Source: Gemmatimonadota bacterium
GTDB taxonomy: Bacteria > JAAXHH01
Length of the DNA stretch: 41,753 nt
Reading direction: 5' to 3'
Assembly: GCA_009835325.1 (NCBI GenBank)
Contig: VXWP01000101.1
Coordinates: 1 to 41,753 of the forward strand
Shown in pieces: positions 22,361 through 33,695 of this stretch. The position numbers and the translations under genes were made by a program. The notes below the pieces were generated by a model, which did not search any database, was not told where the DNA came from, and saw only the letters and a list, made by a program, of their open reading frames with translations. The stretch's first letter is position 1; each line of letters opens with the position of its first letter.

Positions 22361-24595
22361 ATGAATGCATTCAGGAAAATCATCTGTCTCGGAGCAGCGG
22401 CCGTCTGCCTCCAGTGGGCATCATCGGGCTGTGCGGGAGCGGGTGCGCCGAGAACCATTTCCGACGACGCCGACAGCGCGAGCGTGAAAGCATCCGGTCT
22501 CGCACTAATGAACGAAGGCGACTACGAAGGCGCCATCGCCTTCTACCGCCGGGCGCTGGCCCTGGACCTGACGGACTCCGAGGCCTTTGGAAACCTGAGC
22601 GTGGCCTATTACTACCTGGGCAGATACGACGAGGCGTTGCGGGAAGCGCTGCAGGCCGTCGTGCTGTCGCCCGAAGAAATCAACTGGCGGCTCAACCTGG
22701 GCGCGATCTATACCCGCAAGGGGAACCACGAAGGAGCGGCGAGAGCCTATAGCGCGGCCGTGAGTATCGCCCGCGACCTGCCGGAGCAGAACCGCTATCA
22801 ACTCCGGAATGCCCTGATGGGCCTGGGCCGGTCCAGCGAACTGTCCGGTGCGTACGACCAGGCGCTGGACGCGTACGAGGAAGCGCTGGTTTTTGCACCC
22901 GATGACGTGGCATTGCTGACCGGGGTCGGCAACATATACTTCCGGCAGGGACGGCTGGAGGAGGCCGAGGCGTCGTATCACCGGACGTTGGCACAGGATT
23001 CCACGCATTCCGTGGCCAGGTACAATATGGCGCTGGTCTATTCCCGGTCGGGGCGATACGACGAGGCCTTCGGACTGCTGGCGGACAACCCCGTGCTGGA
23101 CCGGCGGCTCGAGAGCGCACTGGAAGGCAGTACCGTAAGCGCCGTGGACCGGTCGAAGACCCAGAGCATCACGGCCTACCGCGCCAGGTTCGGGAGGATG
23201 GGCGGACCCCCGTCGCCCGGCAGCCGGCAGGGACGCCGGCCACCGCCCTATGTCCATGTGAGGGGGCTGACCTATTACGAACAGGGCGCGTACGCGGAGG
23301 CGATGCAGGCCTTCGAACAGGCCCTGGCCGAGGATCCCGGGCTTGCGGAGGCCCATCTGTACATCGGAAACATCTTTGCACTGCAGGACCGCCAGGCAGA
23401 GGCGGTCGAAGCCTATGAAACGGCGATCGCCGTCGACGGGCAGTTCTTCGAAGCCTACAACAACCTGGGCACCGTGTATGCCAACACGGACCGCACAGAA
23501 GAAGCCATGGACGCCTACGGGAAGGCGCTCGCGTTAAACGACCGTTTCTACGACGCCCGTACCAACCTCGGACTGCTGTACGCGGAGGCGGGCAGGCTGG
23601 ACGAAGCGGTCGAGGAGTTCAAGAAGGTCATCCGCGCCGAAGTAGGCATCGCCGAGGTCCACAACAACCTCGGCATCGTTTATCTCAGGCAGGGGAAGGA
23701 TGAAGAGGCCAGCGAACAGTTCAACAGGGCCATCGCGCTTCGCGGCGATTTCCCGGAAGCCTACAACAACCTCGCGCTCTCTTACAGCCGGGACGCCGCC
23801 CTGGACGACGTGATCGAGACCTGGCACGGACTCGCGGCCGGATGGGCCGGCCGCGATACCTCGAACCGCGCGGGCTTCGACTGGATGCCGCTCCGGCGGG
23901 TGGCCGCCCGTTCTTCCGCCGTGGGCGGTGCAGCACGGTCGGCGTACCGGGAAGGGGTCGAAGCCGCCTTCGGTTACGATCTTGAAACCGCGCTTTCACA
24001 CTTTCGGGAAGCCCTTGCGGCACGGCCTGGCTGGAACGCCGCGCAGCTGGCCGTGGCCGCTGTATTGCTGGCCCAAGGAAAGTGGGAGGAGGCGGCGACA
24101 GCGGTCGAGCAGGCGATTGACCCGGAGACCGCGGACCCGCTGCCCAACGCCATCCTGGCCATCGCAAGGGCTTCCGGCGGCGACTTCGAGTCCGCGCTCA
24201 CAGCATGGGAGGGTGCGGTACGCCTGTCCGGCGCGCGGGACGGCTCCGCTCCGTTCGAGGCGCTGACGGCGATGCGTGCGAAAACGGAGGCCGCGGACCG
24301 GGTGTTGCGCGCCCTGGACCGGGCTGTGTCGCTGCGTCCGCGGTTCACGACCGCGCATTTCAATATTGGCCTTGTCAACGATATGCTTCATCGCTACCAT
24401 CAGGCCATACTGAGCTACCGGGAAGTCGTCCGCTTCGCTCCGGAGCTGGGCGCCGGGCATTTCCGCCTGGGTATCGCGTACTTCCGGATAGGCGATTTCG
24501 AGAAGGCCCGGGATTCGCTACGTGCGTATATTCGTCTCTCCGAGGACCCCATGCTGCTTCCCCAGGTGGAGACTTTTTTGAACAGATCGGGATAA
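22361..24595 (+). CDS. TPR-repeat lipoprotein
   Basis: A 744-residue protein with a lipoprotein signal (MNAFRKIICLGAAAVCLQWASSGC, with the lipobox Cys at 24 within the last four residues A-S-S-G-C). Most of the mature protein is tetratricopeptide repeats: 34-residue units with the W/L-G-Y-A-F-P pattern, for example GLALMNEGDYEGAIAFYRRA, YEQGAYAEAMQAFEQALAED, NLGTVYANTDRTEEAMDAYG and NLGIVYLRQGKDEEASEQFN. At least a dozen can be counted in two blocks (about 45-250 and 300-490), plus a looser C-terminal set (about 540-740). A Pro/Gly/Arg-rich linker separates the blocks. Such proteins act as scaffolds at the membrane; the partner is unknown. The ATG at 22361 gives the signal peptide; the open frame extends 35 codons upstream without support. 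It is divergent from recA. Confidence 0.88.
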   Translation: MNAFRKIICLGAAAVCLQWASSGCAGAGAPRTISDDADSASVKASGLALMNEGDYEGAIAFYRRALALDLTDSEAFGNLSVAYYYLGRYDEALREALQAVVLSPEEINWRLNLGAIYTRKGNHEGAARAYSAAVSIARDLPEQNRYQLRNALMGLGRSSELSGAYDQALDAYEEALVFAPDDVALLTGVGNIYFRQGRLEEAEASYHRTLAQDSTHSVARYNMALVYSRSGRYDEAFGLLADNPVLDRRLESALEGSTVSAVDRSKTQSITAYRARFGRMGGPPSPGSRQGRRPPPYVHVRGLTYYEQGAYAEAMQAFEQALAEDPGLAEAHLYIGNIFALQDRQAEAVEAYETAIAVDGQFFEAYNNLGTVYANTDRTEEAMDAYGKALALNDRFYDARTNLGLLYAEAGRLDEAVEEFKKVIRAEVGIAEVHNNLGIVYLRQGKDEEASEQFNRAIALRGDFPEAYNNLALSYSRDAALDDVIETWHGLAAGWAGRDTSNRAGFDWMPLRRVAARSSAVGGAARSAYREGVEAAFGYDLETALSHFREALAARPGWNAAQLAVAAVLLAQGKWEEAATAVEQAIDPETADPLPNAILAIARASGGDFESALTAWEGAVRLSGARDGSAPFEALTAMRAKTEAADRVLRALDRAVSLRPRFTTAHFNIGLVNDMLHRYHQAILSYREVVRFAPELGAGHFRLGIAYFRIGDFEKARDSLRAYIRLSEDPMLLPQVETFLNRSG

Positions 24596-24634
24596 CCGGC
24601 GCCGCTGCATGCCCGGAAGAGAAACCTGCGCGAA

Positions 24635-25516
24635 ATGACGGAAAAAACGCTCGAACAGGTCGTCGGGGAAAGGCCGTTCCGCGAGTATGCCGCCTGGTGG
24701 CCGGTAGGGAGCGCTTTCACCGCGTTCATGTCCGAAGCCATCGTCAGCGAATGGAGAGCGCTGGAACTCGACAGCGGCGTGCTGGAACCCGACCGCGGCG
24801 CGCTGGACCCCGACAGCGGCGCGCTGGACGACGTCCGGGAAGACGCGGAAAAGTACATCAGGACGGTGTACGGCAGGCCGGCCAGGCAGGAGTTACTGGA
24901 AGCCTTCGTTCACCCGGACAGTGAAACGGCGCTGCAGTCGGGCGAATTCGACGCCCTTTCCTATGCGTTCTACCGGTCGGCCTTCCGGCACATTGAAAGG
25001 CATCCGGATCGCTTCGATGAGGGACTGGAACGGGAACGCCGTCTGTTTACCATCCGGGTGGGCAAGTTGTTCTTCAACCACCTGAATCGTCACCTCGCGC
25101 TGGACCTGCCCGACGGCCTGAACACGCCGGGCCAGCTCGGACAGTTGTCCGCCGCCATCGATCGCGTCGGCCGTTTCCTGCACGACCAGGGATATCTCCG
25201 CAGTCACTTCGCCTTCCGATTCGACGTGGACATAGAGCAGGGAGCATCTCGAATCACGCAGCATGCCGATGACGTCATTTCCCGTCTGGGGAAAGGCGAT
25301 CTGGCCTACGCGCTGTACGAGATGGGCTATCCCGTCATACTGCCCTCCGCGGTCTACCTCTACCACACGATCGGGGAAGCGCAGCATCATTCCTCCCGAA
25401 CCATCGAGAACCTGTTCGGCGAAGTGGGATACGACGCCAGGGAGACGGACGACTTCGATCCCATCGGATATCCATCGGAAATGGTGGTGGAACTCTGGGA
25501 GATCCGCAGCCTGTGA
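24635..25516 (+). CDS. Unknown protein coupled to a 2-oxoglutarate dioxygenase
   Basis: A 293-residue soluble protein without a signal peptide or any family I recognise. Residues about 43-66 are an acidic stretch of three 7-residue repeats (L-E-L-D-S-G-V type) that looks like a local expansion. The rest is predicted mainly helical, with conserved-looking His/Asp-rich pieces: SYAFYRSAFRHIERHP, FFNHLNRHLALDLP, FRFDVDIEQG and YLYHTIGEAQHHSSRTIENLF, plus a C-terminal DPIGYPSEMVVELWEI. The several His, Glu and Asp residues on helices would suit a metal site, but this is speculation. Its stop overlaps the GTG start of the dioxygenase gene, so the two proteins probably work on the same pathway. Confidence 0.7.
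   Translation: MTEKTLEQVVGERPFREYAAWWPVGSAFTAFMSEAIVSEWRALELDSGVLEPDRGALDPDSGALDDVREDAEKYIRTVYGRPARQELLEAFVHPDSETALQSGEFDALSYAFYRSAFRHIERHPDRFDEGLERERRLFTIRVGKLFFNHLNRHLALDLPDGLNTPGQLGQLSAAIDRVGRFLHDQGYLRSHFAFRFDVDIEQGASRITQHADDVISRLGKGDLAYALYEMGYPVILPSAVYLYHTIGEAQHHSSRTIENLFGEVGYDARETDDFDPIGYPSEMVVELWEIRSL
24761..24823. repeat. 21-bp tandem repeat, 3 copies, in the unknown gene
   Basis: Three 21-bp units (24761-24781, 24782-24802, 24803-24823) encode LELDSGV, LEPDRGA and LDPDSGA, followed by a partial unit LDD. The length keeps the frame. Confidence 0.9.
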
Positions 25517-26340
25517 AACCCGCGAGTCCCGACACGCTGGTTGATGTCGACCGGTATCCGCTGGAGAACCTCGACAGCCGCGACGGCCAGGCATTCCTCG
25601 CTTCCTGCCGATCCGGACTCGAGGAGCAATCCATCTGCGTACTCGAAGGGTTTTTGAATCCCGCGGCGTTGGCCGGCATGGTGCGGGAGACCAGCGCCTT
25701 GACCTCGATCGGTTTCTACTACGACCGGCCGCGCACGAGCTACGAGGGAAACGACCACGTCGACCGGACCTGGCCTCCCGGCCATCCCCGGACCGTCGAG
25801 CATGTCAACCGCTACCGCCAGGTCCTCAACTACCAGATCCCAAACGACAGTCTCGTGCGCAGCGTATTCCATTGGCCGGCCCTGACCGAATTCGTGCGAA
25901 GGGTGCTCGGGTTCGATACCCTGTATACGAGCGCCTGTCCCCATCTCGCCCTGACGCTTCAGATCGCGCACGAGGGAGATAGCAACGGGTGGCACTTCGA
26001 TTCCAATAACGGCAATATCACGCTGTTGATCCAGGCGCCCGATGCCGGCGGGGTATTCGAATACGTACCGGACCTCAGAGCGGACCACGACGAACATTAC
26101 GACGACGTGCGCGCCGTCTTCGAAGCGCCTGGAAAACGTGTTCGCCGCACAGCCATCCGGCCGGGAACGCTGGTGCTGTTCAACGGCAAGTACGCCCTGC
26201 ACCGGGTGTCACCGGTCGGTCCGACGAAACGGCCCCGGATAATCGCGATCTTCAGCTACGACAAGCGTCCGGACCAGCTATTCTCCCGGGACTATATCGA
26301 GATGGTACGCGGCTTCAGGCAGGACGCGCCCACGGGCTGA
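25513..26340 (+). CDS. 2-oxoglutarate/Fe(II) dioxygenase, ArpA/BesD-like
   Basis: A 275-residue non-haem iron oxygenase. The complete facial triad is visible: H161 and D163 in NGWHFDSNNG, and H230 in KYALHRVSPV. Arg240 or Arg242 (KRPRII) would hold 2-oxoglutarate. The strand pattern 'W-H-F-D-x-x-x-x-x-I-T-L-L-I-Q-A' followed by GGVFEYVPDLR is typical of the group that includes the free-amino-acid halogenase BesD and ArpA-like proteins. Because Asp163 is present, hydroxylation rather than chlorination is expected, and a free amino acid is a reasonable but unproven substrate. The GTG start overlaps the preceding stop as GTGA. An amino acid symporter gene follows after about 65 bp, in line with an amino acid substrate. 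Confidence 0.83.
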   Translation: MKPASPDTLVDVDRYPLENLDSRDGQAFLASCRSGLEEQSICVLEGFLNPAALAGMVRETSALTSIGFYYDRPRTSYEGNDHVDRTWPPGHPRTVEHVNRYRQVLNYQIPNDSLVRSVFHWPALTEFVRRVLGFDTLYTSACPHLALTLQIAHEGDSNGWHFDSNNGNITLLIQAPDAGGVFEYVPDLRADHDEHYDDVRAVFEAPGKRVRRTAIRPGTLVLFNGKYALHRVSPVGPTKRPRIIAIFSYDKRPDQLFSRDYIEMVRGFRQDAPTG

Positions 26341-26404
26341 GCCCGCGTCCATCAAGCGTTACGCTCGTATGGTCGCGCAAGACCTGAAGCCCGGAGTGCC
26401 AGGC

Positions 26405-27796
26405 ATGGACTTCATAGAGCCCTACGTAATCGCCTTTTCCGACCTGGCCTGGTCCTACGTATTCTACCTGGTCATCGGCGGCGGAGCCCTCCTGCTGCTC
26501 TACAGCCGCTTCATGCCGTTCCAGTACGTGAAGCACGCCATCGACCTGGTGCGCGGCAGATACGATGATCCCGACGACCCCGGCGACGTCTCCCATTTCA
26601 AGGCGCTGGTCAGCGCACTATCCGCCACGATCGGCATGGGGAACATATCGGGCGTGGCCATCGCCATCACCACGGGCGGTCCCGGGGCGATCTTCTGGAT
26701 GTGGGTCAGCGCGTTCGTCGGCATGGCGACCAAGTTCTTCACCTGCTCGCTGGCCGTCATGTACCGGGGAAGAGATACCGCGGGGCGCATACAGGGTGGG
26801 CCGATGTACGTGATTTCAGAAGGCCTGGGGGGCCTCTGGAAACCGCTGGCCGTCCTCTTCGCCGTCGCTGGAGTCATCGGCTGCCTCCCGCTCCTGCAGC
26901 CCAACCAACTGATACAGATCGTCCGGGATGTCGTGTTCGCGCCGTACCTGTCCTTCGAATACGGCCACTTCCGGTTCGATCTCGTCGCCGGGCTGATCCT
27001 GTCCTGTCTTGTGGCCACCGTGATTTTCGGCGGGATCACACGTATCGCTGAAGTCGCCTCCCGCGCCGTTCCGGCCATGGTGGTACTGTACATGGTCTCA
27101 GCGCTTTGGATCATCCTGTACAATCTGGGCGATGTGCCCCGGTATCTGTCTCTCATCCTGACGGACGCCTTTACCGGTGCGGCGGTGGCGGGAGGAGTAG
27201 TCGGCACGACCATCGTCACCGGAGTCAGACGCGCGGCCTTTTCCAACGAGGCCGGCATCGGTACGGAAGCGTTGGCCCACGGCGCAGCAAAGACCGGAGT
27301 GCCGGTTAGAGAAGGCCTGGTCGCCATGATGGGACCGGTCATCGACACGATGATCGTCTGCACCTGTACCGCGCTCGTGATCCTCATGACCGGCGTCTGG
27401 CAGACGACCGCGGACAACGGGGTAACGCTGACCGCAAGCGCATTCGAAGCGGCCATGCCCGGTTACGGTGCGTATATCCTTACCGTGTGCGTGTTCTTCT
27501 TCGCCGTTACCACGCTGTTGACCTACTCCTACTACGGCGCCAAGTGCCTGAGCTTTCTGATTGGCGCCAGGTATGTGAAACTGTACAACGCGGCCTACGT
27601 GGGTTTCGTCGTGGTCGCTTCCGTCGCCTCGATCGACGCGGTGATCAGCTTCGCCGATGGCCTGTTCGCCCTCATGGCGATTCCGACCATGACTTCCACC
27701 CTGCGGCTCGCGCCCCGGGTGATGAACGCGTTCCGGAAATACAGCACTTCCGCGTCACCTGGTGGAACGCAGACCGGCCGGCCGTCTCCGGCATAA
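26405..27796 (+). CDS. Alanine/glycine:cation symporter (AGCS family)
   Basis: A 463-residue inner-membrane protein with about eleven hydrophobic helices. The family signatures are LSATIGMGNISGVAIAITTGGPGAIFWMW split over helices 2-3, KFFTCSLAVMYR, GGPMYV and the later FSNEAGIGTEALAHGAAK. AGCS proteins take up alanine or glycine with Na+ or H+. The start at 26405 has GGAG upstream; an ATG twelve codons earlier lacks one. It lies close behind the dioxygenase gene on the same strand and could supply its substrate, and the alanine aminotransferase elsewhere in the window could use the same amino acid. Confidence 0.92.
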   Translation: MDFIEPYVIAFSDLAWSYVFYLVIGGGALLLLYSRFMPFQYVKHAIDLVRGRYDDPDDPGDVSHFKALVSALSATIGMGNISGVAIAITTGGPGAIFWMWVSAFVGMATKFFTCSLAVMYRGRDTAGRIQGGPMYVISEGLGGLWKPLAVLFAVAGVIGCLPLLQPNQLIQIVRDVVFAPYLSFEYGHFRFDLVAGLILSCLVATVIFGGITRIAEVASRAVPAMVVLYMVSALWIILYNLGDVPRYLSLILTDAFTGAAVAGGVVGTTIVTGVRRAAFSNEAGIGTEALAHGAAKTGVPVREGLVAMMGPVIDTMIVCTCTALVILMTGVWQTTADNGVTLTASAFEAAMPGYGAYILTVCVFFFAVTTLLTYSYYGAKCLSFLIGARYVKLYNAAYVGFVVVASVASIDAVISFADGLFALMAIPTMTSTLRLAPRVMNAFRKYSTSASPGGTQTGRPSPA

Positions 27797-27997
27797 CGAA
27801 ATACATTCGGGTAGAACGGTAGATTTGGTCAATTACGCCTGATTGTCCATTTATTAAAAAAACCAAACATTTTGTATTTACTACTTCACCCCTTTACGAC
27901 ATATTGTAGTTACTACCTGTCTCCCACGCCAATTCACCCACACAAATAGGAGGAGGAATACTATCGATTCCACCATCTAATCGTAAGGAGATTCGCC
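27797..27997. other. AT-rich leader before the first TonB receptor
   Basis: This gap is visibly AT-rich (27830-27910) and likely contains the promoter for the receptor, but I cannot fix the boxes. Two ribosome-binding-site-like sequences are present: AGGAGGAGGA near 27950, with no usual start codon after it, and AAGGAG just before the ATG at 27998. The unused upstream site may mark a regulatory leader. Confidence 0.45.
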
Positions 27998-30799
27998 ATG
28001 AAATACCGCAAGTGCCTTTCCTGGTTGGCCATTGGGCTGTTCGCCCTGGTTTCGACCGATGCCATGGCCCAGCAAGACCAGGAATTGGAAGACATAGATT
28101 TCGTCGCTGAAGAGGTGACCGTGACCGGTTCCCGAATCAGGGGCGAAGCCGCCGAATCCACCGCACCCGTTGTCATCCTCGCCAAGACCGAGATCCAGGA
28201 AAAGGGACTCGCGTCCATCGGCGACGTGCTCCAGACCCTCACCGTCCAATCCAACGCCATCAATACCCAGTCCAATAACGACGGCGACGGCTCCACCCGG
28301 ATCAGCCTCCGTGGACTGGGCGCCGGCCGAACACTCGTTCTGGTCAACGGCCGCCGTTTCGTACCGGGCGGAACCGGTGCGAACTCGTCGGTCGACCTGA
28401 ACTCCATTCCGGCATCCGTCATTGAGCGGATCGAGGTGCTCAAGGACGGCGCTTCGGCCGTGTATGGTTCCGATGCGGTCGGAGGTGTCGTAAACGTGAT
28501 TACGCGGTCCGACCTGGAAGGCGTGGAGTTCGAGTACTACCAGGGGGTCTCGGGCGCGGGCGACGGTGACGTGATCGACGCCAGCTTAACCGCCGGTCTG
28601 CGAAGCGGCCGGGGAAGCATCCTGTTCTCCGCGGGATACCACAACCGCAAGCCCGTCTGGACCGGAGACCGTGATTTCAGTAAAGCGGACAAGGCCTACG
28701 ACTGGGAGGCGAACGACGGGACCTTCGCGACGAACGGAAGTTCGGCGACACCCCAGGGCACCATTATCAACCGCTTGGGGCAGGACGGCAACGAGGCCTG
28801 GCAGGCTGTTATTCAAAGAGCCGGACCGGACGCCAGGGTTTTCTACAACGCCCCATCAGGCGGATGGCGGCCCATGAATCTCGGCGGGAACTCGGACGAT
28901 GGCTCCGGCGACCTGTACAACTACCAGCCGGAGAACTACCTGTATACGCCGCAGACCCGTTACTCCGCTTTTCTGAGCGGCAACTACCTGTTCAACGACA
29001 ACCTGAGCGGTTTCTTCGAAGTATCGTATACCAACAGGCAATCGGACCAGAAGTTGGCGCCGACCCCGCTCTTCATCATCAGCGAAGGGATCAGTGTATC
29101 GGCGGATAACCAGTACAACGACTTCGGCCGCGACTTCATCGACGTGCGCCGGCGGTTCGTCGAGGCGAGCAACCGCAACTTCCTGCAGGACCTCGACACC
29201 TACCGGATCGTACTGGGCATGGAGCACGAGTTCCGGGGCTTTACCGGGGACCTTGCCTTTTCCTATGGCCGTACGAGCGGAACCAATGTCAACGAGGGCC
29301 GGTTCATCAAGAGTAATGTCGAGATGGCCCTGGGACCCGATGCGGATTGTGTGGGAGGTTGCGTACCCCTGGATATCATGCACGGTCCCGGTACGATCAC
29401 GGAAGACATGCTGAAGTTCATCCAGTACACCGGTATCGCCAGGGGCTATACTACGCAGCGGATCCTTCAGTACAACCTGACCGGCGACCTGTACGACTTG
29501 CCGGCTGGGCCCGTTGGCGTAGCCGTAGGTGCTTCGTCCCGGTGGGAAGCGGGCGGCTCCATTCCCGATCCCATTACCGCCACGGGCAACACCACGGGCA
29601 ACAAGGAAGAAGCGACCGAGGGTGATTACTCGGTGCGCGCGATATACGCCGAAACCAGTATTCCGGTCTACCAGAACGATATGGGCGGCCTAAACGTTAC
29701 GGCGGCGGGCCGGTTGTTCGACTACGACACCTTCGGGTCGGACTTCACGTACGAGGCGGGCGCCCGTCTCGAACTGCCGCGAGGCCTGGCCTTCCGGTCG
29801 ACCTACTCGAAGGCTTTCCGAGCACCAAGCGTCGCCGAGATGTTCCTGGGCCAGAGCGACAGCTTTCCGCTGGTCAGTGATCCCTGCAGTGTCGTGGACG
29901 AGGCCGGCAATCCGCGCAACCTGACCTCGCAGCAGATGCGCAACTGCGCTTCCGCGGGCGTCCCGGGGGATTTCGAAGATTCCAGGGCGCAGCTCAGGGC
30001 CAGGGTCGGCGGTTCCACCGATCTCGATCCCGAGCGGGCCAACACGGTGACGGCCGGCCTGGTGTACCAGCCCGAATTCATCGATAACCTCGATATCGCG
30101 GTGAGTTACTACGCCACCAAGATCGAGGATGAAATCGGCGCGCTCGGCGCGGGTCTGATCCTGAGCAACTGCTACTCCCAGGACAACCCGACGGACTGCG
30201 AGAAGGTACAGCGTGACGCGAACAACCTGATCACCAATATCTTCTCGACCGCCACTAACATCGGCGAGACGGAAACCAACGGGCTGGACATCGAACTGAA
30301 TTACATCGACGACACGCCCCTCGGCCTGCTCTCGGCGCGGCTCGAGTCCAATTACCTCTTCGCCTACGACGTAATGCTGCCCGTTGCGGGTGGCTTCGAA
30401 CTGGTTCAGGGCAAGGGCTATTACGACCTGGGCGTGTTTCCGAACTGGCAGCACAACGCCAATGTCGGCCTGAAGTGGAGCCGGGCATCAGCGGGTGTCT
30501 CATGGCAGTACACCGGCGGTTTCCAGGAGTGCGAGGACGATGACTGCAAGGGCCTGTACCGCGACGATGTGGGGACAAACCCGGCGGTACGAGACGTGGA
30601 TGCGCATCACCTCTTCGGTATCCAGGGGTCCTACCGACTGTTCACCGGAGCCGGCGGTTCCGTGATTACGGTCGGTGTCAACAACGTGTTCGACACCCCG
30701 CCCGCGGTGATCTACAACGGATTCCTGGGCACGTCGGACGCGGCGTCGTACGACTTCCTGGGCAGGTACCTGTACATCAGGCTTTCCCACTTCCTGTAG
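27998..30799 (+). CDS. TonB-dependent outer-membrane receptor (first of a tandem pair)
   Basis: A 933-residue protein with a Sec signal (cleavage after AMA, near residue 25), a short N-terminal segment with EEVTVTGSRIRG as candidate TonB-box region, and a plug domain (about 40-165: VLQTLTVQSN, RISLRGLGAGRTLVLVNGRRFV, VIERIEVLKDGASAVYGSDAVGGVVNVIT). The 22-strand barrel ends in YLYIRLSHFL with a terminal aromatic-Leu pattern as needed for insertion. Receptors of this type import siderophores, vitamins, sugars or peptides by energy from TonB/ExbB/ExbD. Four pairs of cysteines in presumed outer loops (DCVGGC, SDPCS...RNC, SNCYSQ...DC, ECEDDDC) are kept in the paralog and probably form disulfides. 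No TonB or substrate genes are adjacent, so the ligand is unknown. Confidence 0.93.
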   Translation: MKYRKCLSWLAIGLFALVSTDAMAQQDQELEDIDFVAEEVTVTGSRIRGEAAESTAPVVILAKTEIQEKGLASIGDVLQTLTVQSNAINTQSNNDGDGSTRISLRGLGAGRTLVLVNGRRFVPGGTGANSSVDLNSIPASVIERIEVLKDGASAVYGSDAVGGVVNVITRSDLEGVEFEYYQGVSGAGDGDVIDASLTAGLRSGRGSILFSAGYHNRKPVWTGDRDFSKADKAYDWEANDGTFATNGSSATPQGTIINRLGQDGNEAWQAVIQRAGPDARVFYNAPSGGWRPMNLGGNSDDGSGDLYNYQPENYLYTPQTRYSAFLSGNYLFNDNLSGFFEVSYTNRQSDQKLAPTPLFIISEGISVSADNQYNDFGRDFIDVRRRFVEASNRNFLQDLDTYRIVLGMEHEFRGFTGDLAFSYGRTSGTNVNEGRFIKSNVEMALGPDADCVGGCVPLDIMHGPGTITEDMLKFIQYTGIARGYTTQRILQYNLTGDLYDLPAGPVGVAVGASSRWEAGGSIPDPITATGNTTGNKEEATEGDYSVRAIYAETSIPVYQNDMGGLNVTAAGRLFDYDTFGSDFTYEAGARLELPRGLAFRSTYSKAFRAPSVAEMFLGQSDSFPLVSDPCSVVDEAGNPRNLTSQQMRNCASAGVPGDFEDSRAQLRARVGGSTDLDPERANTVTAGLVYQPEFIDNLDIAVSYYATKIEDEIGALGAGLILSNCYSQDNPTDCEKVQRDANNLITNIFSTATNIGETETNGLDIELNYIDDTPLGLLSARLESNYLFAYDVMLPVAGGFELVQGKGYYDLGVFPNWQHNANVGLKWSRASAGVSWQYTGGFQECEDDDCKGLYRDDVGTNPAVRDVDAHHLFGIQGSYRLFTGAGGSVITVGVNNVFDTPPAVIYNGFLGTSDAASYDFLGRYLYIRLSHFL

Positions 30800-30831
30800 A
30801 CTGACGTACGGTAAACAGATGGGTCCCGGTA

Positions 30832-33642
<2,811 letters not shown>

Positions 33643-33695
33643 GCGGTGGGCATGCTGGTCGGTTTCAGCTTCCGGCCTGTCTGATTCCCAGAGTT

